From positions 1 through 10,607 of the forward strand of contig JAEZIB010000001.1 of assembly GCA_023416275.1 (NCBI GenBank): 10,607 nucleotides of DNA, given 5' to 3'. Positions 6,233 to 10,607 of this stretch are shown here, piece by piece. The stretch's first letter is position 1. Each line of letters begins with the position of its first letter. The notes below the pieces were generated by a model. It was given only the letters and a program-made list of their open reading frames with translations. It did not search any database and had not been told where the DNA came from. The DNA comes from Bacillota bacterium. Lineage in GTDB: Bacteria > Bacillota > Clostridia > Acetivibrionales > DSM-1351. The position numbers were made by a program, and so were the translations under genes.

Positions 6233-6523
6233 AGCTCGAAATTACAGTTATATCATACATGGTGCAATTTCGAGCTACAAAAACCACAAGTGGTTTTTGC
6301 AGTGTCATTGTTTGTACAAACATTGTGCATTTTCAAGCCCCAAAAACCAAGGTGTGGTTTTTGCAGTGTCATTGTAGGTGCATACATGGTGCAATTTCGA
6401 GCTACAAAAACCACAAGTGGTTTTTGCAGTGTCATTGTTTGTACAAACATGGTGCAATTTCAAGCCCAAAAACCACGGTGTGTTTTTTGTATTATCGCAG
6501 TGTTAGTACATACATGGTGCAAG
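6233..6523 (+). repeat. Tandem array of palindromic repeat units between dgt and yfbR
   Basis: The array fills nearly the whole 311-bp gap, starting two bases after the dgt stop and ending about 18 bases before the yfbR start. It begins with the inverted repeat AGCTCGAAATT (6233-6243) and AATTTCGAGCT (6266-6276). Four units of about 63 bp follow, arranged as two dimers with a 127-bp period. The first half-dimers, 6254-6320 and 6381-6447, are identical over 67 bp; the second halves (from 6321 and 6448) differ at a few bases. Each unit has a hairpin with arms of the CAAAAACC/GGTTTTTG type (6278-6299, 6341-6363, 6405-6426, 6468-6490), with variable loops. TGTTTGTACAAACA, a perfect palindrome, lies at 6309-6322 and 6436-6449. 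A partial unit (6508-6523) ends the array. The hairpins could reduce read-through from dgt into yfbR. Confidence 0.9.
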
Positions 6524-6541
6524 CTGATGTAGGAGGTTAGT

Positions 6542-7132
6542 ATGAGTCAAGATAAATATCATTTTTTTGCGTTTCTGTCTAGAATGAAATACATAAACAG
6601 ATGGGGACTTATGAGAAATACCTATACAGAGAATATTCAGGAGCATAGTCTGCAGGTGGCAATTATTGCACATGGGCTGGCAGTAATAAGAAATACTTAT
6701 TTTAATGGTGAAATTAATCCTGAAAGAGTTGCTATTCTTGCAATGTTTCATGATTGCAATGAAATTATTACAGGAGATATGCCTACACCAATAAAATACT
6801 ACAATCCACAAATTAATAAAATTTATAAAGATATAGAGGATATATCCAAAGAAAAAATTATTTCTATGCTGCCAGAAGAAATGTCTGATGAATACTATTC
6901 ACTATTTTTCAAGAATCCTGATGATTTGGAATGTTGGAGGCTGGTTAAGGCTGCTGACAGAATTGCCGCATACGTAAAATGTATTGAGGAAGTAAAAGCC
7001 GGTAATAACGAGTTTAAAAAGGCAAGTGAAGCAATATTGCAATCAATTGAGAAAATAGAGCTTGAAGAGGTCGCGTATTTTATGGATAAATTTCTACCCA
7101 GTTTTAACCTATCCCTTGATGAAATTGATTAG
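6542..7132 (+). CDS. yfbR: 5'-deoxynucleotidase YfbR (HD domain)
   Basis: This 196-residue cytosolic phosphatase would convert deoxynucleoside 5'-monophosphates to deoxynucleosides. It aligns along its length with E. coli YfbR as I recall it: FFAFLSRMKYINRWGLMRN (8-26), TENIQEHSLQVA (29-40), MFHDCNEIITGDMPTPIKYY (68-87), LVKAADRIAAYVKC (133-146) and FLPSFNLSLDEI at the end. The metal ligands His35, His70, Asp71 and Asp138 are present, as are the counterparts of the catalytic Glu (Glu74), Asp79, and the Arg20-Trp21 pair that selects deoxyribose. AGGAGG (6531-6536) lies five bases before ATG6542. It follows dgt across the repeat array, fitting a joint role in dNTP turnover. Nothing is missing or truncated. 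Confidence 0.95.
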   Translation: MSQDKYHFFAFLSRMKYINRWGLMRNTYTENIQEHSLQVAIIAHGLAVIRNTYFNGEINPERVAILAMFHDCNEIITGDMPTPIKYYNPQINKIYKDIEDISKEKIISMLPEEMSDEYYSLFFKNPDDLECWRLVKAADRIAAYVKCIEEVKAGNNEFKKASEAILQSIEKIELEEVAYFMDKFLPSFNLSLDEID

Positions 7133-7150
7133 TGTTTTTAGCTAATATAA

Positions 7151-7179
7151 TTGACAAAAAAAGTATATGTTATTAAAAT
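7151..7179 (+). promoter_or_regulatory. Strong sigma-A promoter for the aminotransferase operon
   Basis: A perfect TTGACA (7151-7156) and a TAAAAT (7174-7179, five of six) are spaced by exactly 17 bp. Transcription would start near 7186, giving a leader of about 115 bases. I see no strong hairpin or known riboswitch in that leader. Confidence 0.75.
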
Positions 7180-7301
7180 TGAATAGGACAATATATCCAT
7201 GTCATAAGGGATTTATTTTTGACCTTAGAATTCACATGTACTAATAATTGCTTAACACATATTTTATAGCTGATAAAAACCAAAAACAAAGGGGCATTAA
7301 A

Positions 7302-8129
7302 ATGACGTTCGAAGAAAACATTGGTAATTTATGCATAATAAATGGAGAAACTGTAGCAAAAGAAAGTCTTGCACTTTATACGTCTGAAAAATACAAAGCT
7401 TTTTATGAGGTGATAAAAATAATTAAAGGAATACCTCTTTTTTATGAAGATCACTTTACGAGACTAAAAAGTTCAATGAATAAGGCAAGCTATGAATTGG
7501 CAATTTCTAAAAAAGACCTTAAAGATCAAATTCAAAAGGTTTGTAATCTAAATGCTTTTTCTGATTGTAATGTTAAAGTGATTTTACTTCAATATGGAGC
7601 TGAGCAAATAGCAATTATTTGTATAAATAAGTTCTATTATCCTACTAAACAAGAATACGATAATGGTGTAGCGTGTTGTACTGCCAATTTGACAAGAAGT
7701 AATCCAAACATAAAGATTATTAATACAAGCTACAAGGATGAAATTAAGCGTGTAGTAGAAGAGAAAAAGGCTTTTGAGGTTTTGCTTGTTAACGATGGCG
7801 GAAAAATAACTGAAGGCGGAAAATCAAATGCTTTTTTTGTAAAGGGAAATAAAATATATACATCACCGGAAGATTATGTTTTGGTGGGAATAACCAGAAA
7901 ATATGTGGTGGATGTATGTAAAAAGCTTGGATATGAAGTGATTGAGACACTTATAGGAGTAGATTCTTTAACCAGCTTTGATGCAGCTTTTATAACAGGT
8001 ACATCAATAAATGTTTTACCAATTAGAATTATAGATAATTTTGAAATTGATTCTGCAAAGAATCCCACAACTCAACATGTGATGGTAGGGTATAATAGCC
8101 TTGTCAGCTCATATATAAATGAAAACTAA
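7302..8129 (+). CDS. Class IV (fold-type IV) PLP-dependent aminotransferase or aminodeoxychorismate lyase-like enzyme
   Basis: This 275-residue protein belongs to the family of branched-chain and D-amino acid aminotransferases and 4-amino-4-deoxychorismate lyase (PabC). Features in order are INGE (13-16), the FYEDHFTRLKSS segment (47-58) typical of the N-terminal domain, a likely PLP-binding lysine Lys138 in NIKIIN (aligned with the K-x-x-N of PabC), TEGGKSNAFFV (170-180) with the conserved Glu171, and the VGITRKYV phosphate-binding region. Which reaction it performs cannot be told from these motifs, and no pabA/pabB or ilv genes are nearby. ATG7302 is chosen because AAAGGGG (7288-7294) is seven bases upstream. 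The next gene follows 22 bp later, probably in the same transcript. Confidence 0.85.
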   Translation: MTFEENIGNLCIINGETVAKESLALYTSEKYKAFYEVIKIIKGIPLFYEDHFTRLKSSMNKASYELAISKKDLKDQIQKVCNLNAFSDCNVKVILLQYGAEQIAIICINKFYYPTKQEYDNGVACCTANLTRSNPNIKIINTSYKDEIKRVVEEKKAFEVLLVNDGGKITEGGKSNAFFVKGNKIYTSPEDYVLVGITRKYVVDVCKKLGYEVIETLIGVDSLTSFDAAFITGTSINVLPIRIIDNFEIDSAKNPTTQHVMVGYNSLVSSYINEN

Positions 8130-8151
8130 TTAAAACAATAGGGGGAGTATC

Positions 8152-9012
8152 ATGAGGTATCTTGAAAATGCTTTCAAATTTACATTTAAGAATTTTTTAT
8201 TGGCAATACCGCTTTTAATTTCAATGGCAATTCCTACTTTAATTATTAGTATAGGTACTGCTGGTCTTGTGGCAAAGATGACCCAGAAGTATGCGCAAAT
8301 ATTTCAGAGCGCTATGAGTGGTGAGTATGCTGGCTTTGACGCTAGCTTTTTTGATGGATTGCTTAGTATGCCAATGATTATTAGTGTTGTTATTGGATGT
8401 CTTCTGTTTTTATTGTTAGCCATTTTAGTTTATCCAGCTACTTATGGGATAATAAATAAAAAATATGAAACAGGAAATGCAACCTTAAGTGATTTCACAC
8501 AATGTATGTCAAAATATATAGGAAGATATGTACTGTATGGATTGTTAAGCCTTGCAATTGGTATTGGTTTGGGTATAGCCTTAGTTATACTTATAGTTTT
8601 GGCTTCTGTAATTATGGCATTAGTTTCGAATGTTTTTGGAATAATACTAATGGTGCTTTTCTACTTGGTGTTTATTGTAGGATGTATTGCTCTAGCAGTA
8701 TATATGTACTTGTGGTTTCCAGCAGTTTGTATCGAGGATAGCGGAATTATAGAGGGATTGAAGAATTCCTTCAAGACGGTTAAAGGAAGCTTTTGGCCAA
8801 TATTGGGTATTACACTTTTAGTTTCAATAGGTGGTAGTATAGTTGGTTCGATTTTAGGTATATTCCCATTTGTTGGTGTGGTAATATCATCTGTAACTAC
8901 TACTTTGGCAGAATTTATATTGATTGTTTACTATTTTGAAGTTTATCGTGCAAAGACAGGTAGGTTTTCTTCACCTGATAATTTCCAGCAGATAAATAAT
9001 CCTATTCAATAA
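8152..9012 (+). CDS. Polytopic membrane protein of unknown function
   Basis: This 286-residue protein has about six membrane segments (near 15-41, 74-98, 124-155, 160-186, 210-240 and 246-264). The loop between helices 1 and 2 (about 42-72) is polar and aromatic. The stretch SGIIEGLKNSFKTVKGSFWPILG (196-218), an amphipathic segment with a preceding Trp/Phe-rich helix, resembles the repeat seen in DUF975-like or glycerophosphodiesterase membrane-domain proteins, but this is by eye. There are no catalytic motifs. GGGGGAG (8141-8147) precedes ATG8152. It is likely co-transcribed with the aminotransferase and is followed by a strong terminator. The coding call is firm; the function is unknown. 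Confidence 0.82.
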   Translation: MRYLENAFKFTFKNFLLAIPLLISMAIPTLIISIGTAGLVAKMTQKYAQIFQSAMSGEYAGFDASFFDGLLSMPMIISVVIGCLLFLLLAILVYPATYGIINKKYETGNATLSDFTQCMSKYIGRYVLYGLLSLAIGIGLGIALVILIVLASVIMALVSNVFGIILMVLFYLVFIVGCIALAVYMYLWFPAVCIEDSGIIEGLKNSFKTVKGSFWPILGITLLVSIGGSIVGSILGIFPFVGVVISSVTTTLAEFILIVYYFEVYRAKTGRFSSPDNFQQINNPIQ

Positions 9013-9049
9013 AATCAATAATAAAGAAGTTTAATTTTTGTAATAATGG

Positions 9050-9086
9050 CCTTGTTCTACCCCATAGGTAGAGCAAGGTTATTTTT
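9050..9086 (+). terminator. Strong Rho-independent terminator
   Basis: CCTTGTTCTACC (9050-9061) pairs with GGTAGAGCAAGG (9067-9078) over 12 base pairs with one T-G wobble, closing a five-base loop (CCATA). TTATTTTT (9079-9086) follows. It ends the aminotransferase/membrane protein operon and insulates the heat-shock operon. Confidence 0.93.
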
Positions 9087-9119
9087 ATCAAAAATTAGCA
9101 TTAATTATTGGAAAAGTAC

Positions 9120-9148
9120 TTGACAAAAATAAGGGCTAATGGTATTTT
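9120..9148 (+). promoter_or_regulatory. Sigma-A promoter of the hrcA operon
   Basis: A perfect TTGACA (9120-9125) is 17 bp from TATTTT (9143-9148), which is preceded by TG one base away (TGGTATTTT), making an extended -10. Transcription would start near 9155, placing the CIRCE operator at the very start of the message, where HrcA can block initiation. Confidence 0.75.
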
Positions 9149-9159
9149 TAATATATAAA

Positions 9160-9186
9160 TTAGCACTCAATCAATTAGAGTGCTAA
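9160..9186. promoter_or_regulatory. CIRCE operator (HrcA binding site)
   Basis: TTAGCACTC (9160-9168) and GAGTGCTAA (9178-9186) are separated by nine bases. This is the exact 9-9-9 consensus of the CIRCE element, the binding site of the HrcA repressor. It lies between the promoter and the hrcA start, indicating autoregulation. Confidence 0.98.
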
Positions 9187-9227
9187 CAACAAAGTATCAA
9201 ATGCTGTTAGCAAAGGGAGTGATAAAC

Positions 9228-10274
9228 GTGCTGCTTGACGATAGAAAACTTAGAATACTGCAAGCCATAATAGATGATTATATTACTTCTGCAGAGCCTG
9301 TTGGTTCGAGAACTATTGCCAAAAGGCATGAGCTTGGTCTTAGTTCAGCTACTATTAGAAATGAAATGGCTGATTTAGAGGAAATGGGTTTTTTAGAACA
9401 ACCTCACACCTCTGCTGGTAGAGTTCCATCGGATAAGGGTTATAGACTATATGTAGACAAATTAATGCAGATTAATGAGCTTTCTCAAGCTGATATAGAA
9501 AACATAAAAAATGCTATGGACATTAGGATTAATGAGCTAAGTCAACTTATAAGAAATGCTTCAGTAGTAATGTCAAAATTTACAAAATATACTACTATGG
9601 CAATAACTCCCCATTCAAAAAAATCTGCGTTAAAAGCAGTACAGGTTGTTCCTATTGAACAGGGAAAGGCTCTTGTTATTATTGTTACAGACACAAATAT
9701 TGTACGTAATAATTTAGTAAGAATTGACGAATTAATTACTCCTGATTCTTTAATACAAATTTCAAATTTGTTAAATGAAAAACTTAGAGGATATACACTT
9801 GAAATGCTTGCGTCAAATGATATGAGGAATGAGGTTGAAAGATTCATATCTATACCTCATAGTATTATTAATCCAATTCTTGACGGTATTGAGGACTTGA
9901 TTAAAACAATTGATCATACTGAGGTATATTTGGAGGGGACTACTAATATATTAAACTTCCCTGAATTCAGAGAAGTTCAGAAAGCAAAAGAGTTTTTAAA
10001 TATACTTGATGAGAAGAATTTAATTTCAGACATTCTTGTTAATACTTTATATAATAATAATGATATAGTAATTCAGATAGGCAATGAGAACAATATAGAA
10101 GGGATAAAGGAATGCAGTTTAGTCACAACATCATATAGCGTTGGGGACCATGTAATAGGTACTATAGGTATTATTGGTCCCACAAGAATGGAATATTCAA
10201 AGGTCGTTTCATCAATGAACTATATAAGAAATAAAATTAATCAAGAGATATTACGGCTCTTGGGTGATGGATAG
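9228..10274 (+). CDS. hrcA: Heat-inducible transcription repressor HrcA
   Basis: This 348-residue DNA-binding repressor of class I heat-shock genes acts at CIRCE and is usually kept active by GroEL. The N-terminal winged helix includes DDRKLRILQAIIDDYI (4-19), EPVGSRTIAKR (23-33), LSSATIRNEMADLEEMGFL (38-56) and the wing motif HTSAGRVPSDKGYRLYVD (60-77). A GAF-like sensing domain and an inserted dimerisation domain follow. GTG9228 is chosen because GGGAG (9215-9219) is eight bases upstream and the sequence then begins LLDDRKL, as in the family. A GTG at 9180 in the same frame lies inside CIRCE and is rejected. grpE follows 29 bp after the stop, in the usual hrcA-grpE order. Confidence 0.97.
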   Translation: MLLDDRKLRILQAIIDDYITSAEPVGSRTIAKRHELGLSSATIRNEMADLEEMGFLEQPHTSAGRVPSDKGYRLYVDKLMQINELSQADIENIKNAMDIRINELSQLIRNASVVMSKFTKYTTMAITPHSKKSALKAVQVVPIEQGKALVIIVTDTNIVRNNLVRIDELITPDSLIQISNLLNEKLRGYTLEMLASNDMRNEVERFISIPHSIINPILDGIEDLIKTIDHTEVYLEGTTNILNFPEFREVQKAKEFLNILDEKNLISDILVNTLYNNNDIVIQIGNENNIEGIKECSLVTTSYSVGDHVIGTIGIIGPTRMEYSKVVSSMNYIRNKINQEILRLLGDG

Positions 10275-10303
10275 CTAAAAATTAAGGAGGTAAATACTGG
10301 GTA

Positions 10304-10607
10304 ATGAAAAAAGATAATAATTCAAAAGACGAAGAAGTAATTAAAATAGATGAAAATGAACAAACAGCAAATAACAGTTGTGATTCTGATTCATCTTGTA
10401 ATTGCGGTGACGAATGTGAAGCAGATTCAGTTAATACTGAAATTGAGGAGCTAAAGGCAAAGCTTGAGGAAAAGAGTCTTCAGTGTGAGGAGTATAAAAA
10501 TGCAGTTCAACGTACAGCTGCTGAATTTGATAATTATAAAAAACGCACTTTAAAAGAAAAAGAAGCTCTTAGTCTTGATGTTGCCATTGATACGGTAAAT
10601 GCTATAC
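10304..10607 (+). CDS. grpE: Nucleotide exchange factor GrpE (3'-truncated by the window)
   Basis: The first 101 codons of grpE are visible and the gene runs off the right edge. GrpE releases ADP from DnaK. The N-terminus is acidic and low-complexity (to about residue 45), followed by the start of a coiled coil (TEIEELKAKLEEK, 45-57) and the family hallmark RTAAEFDNYKKRTLKEKE (70-87). Unusually, the acidic tail holds four cysteines in 13 residues (Cys26, 32, 34 and 38), with a fifth at Cys61. The ribosome binding site AAGGAGGT (10284-10291) is strong but 12 bases from ATG10304, a longer spacing than usual; I see no better start. It is in the hrcA operon under CIRCE control. Confidence 0.95.
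   Translation, partial: MKKDNNSKDEEVIKIDENEQTANNSCDSDSSCNCGDECEADSVNTEIEELKAKLEEKSLQCEEYKNAVQRTAAEFDNYKKRTLKEKEALSLDVAIDTVNAI

Noticed and set aside
6233..6523. CRISPR array
   Set aside because: Units are about 63 bp with almost no unique spacers, the period is a dimer of 127 bp, and there are no cas genes.
6193..6540. Overlapping open frames on both strands across the repeat array (for example 6193-6540, 6221-6532, and 6253-6450 on the minus strand)
   Set aside because: They translate the repeats, lack ribosome binding sites and overlap dgt. The 127-bp period is not a multiple of three, so the same repeat would be read in different frames.
5088..7132. dgt-yfbR as a phage defence island
   Set aside because: There are no defence or mobile genes nearby, and both enzymes are common housekeeping families; it was kept only as a low-weight idea.
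7248..7301. Upstream start for the aminotransferase, adding 18 residues
   Set aside because: It has no ribosome binding site; ATG7302 has AAAGGGG seven bases upstream and fits the family N-terminus.
7186..7301. Riboswitch or attenuator in the aminotransferase leader
   Set aside because: Only four-base stems could be drawn, with no T-run and no ribosome-binding-site pairing.
9180..9227. Upstream GTG start for hrcA
   Set aside because: It falls inside the CIRCE operator and has no ribosome binding site; GTG9228 gives the family-typical start.

Overview
The window looks like chromosomal DNA of a low-GC Firmicute, most likely a Clostridia member. The supporting signs are AT-rich sequence, strong purine-rich ribosome binding sites, TTGACA/TATAAT-type promoters, a CIRCE operator ahead of hrcA-grpE, and an ECF-type vitamin transporter. 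Genus and species cannot be fixed from the sequence alone. No transposase, integrase, tRNA, rRNA or CRISPR array was seen.

Layout. (1) 1-2958: an ECF transporter operon with the C-terminal end of a probable S component, two different ATPases and an EcfT-type scaffold. A 187-bp gap between S and the first ATPase holds a probable promoter and a leader that can fold in two exclusive ways, one of which hides the ATPase ribosome binding site. A long-stem terminator follows. (2) 3183-4025 on the minus strand: a membrane-anchored enzyme of the permuted NlpC/P60 (YiiX-like) class. (3) 4276-4791: a small polytopic membrane protein. (4) 4792-7132: a deoxynucleotide-metabolism pair, dgt (dGTPase) and yfbR (5'-deoxynucleotidase). 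A GC-rich, hairpin-forming intergenic island lies upstream of dgt. A palindrome-rich repeat element sits on both sides of dgt in the same orientation, and the downstream copy has grown into a tandem array that fills the dgt-yfbR gap. (5) 7151-9086: a near-consensus promoter, a fold-type IV PLP aminotransferase/lyase, a six-helix-type membrane protein and a strong intrinsic terminator. (6) 9120-10607: the class I heat-shock operon start, with promoter, perfect CIRCE, hrcA and the first part of grpE.

How the genes fit together. The ECF genes should form one importer in which S binds the substrate, T couples, and the ATPase heterodimer powers transport; residue changes suggest one of its two ATP sites is degenerate. 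Dgt removes triphosphate from dNTPs and YfbR dephosphorylates dNMPs, so the pair probably trims dNTP pools. HrcA represses its own operon through CIRCE.

The least explained parts are the repeat element around dgt, the GC-rich island at about 4857-4945, and the leader at 353-461. These non-coding elements are the best candidates for something undescribed; the protein genes are mostly recognisable.
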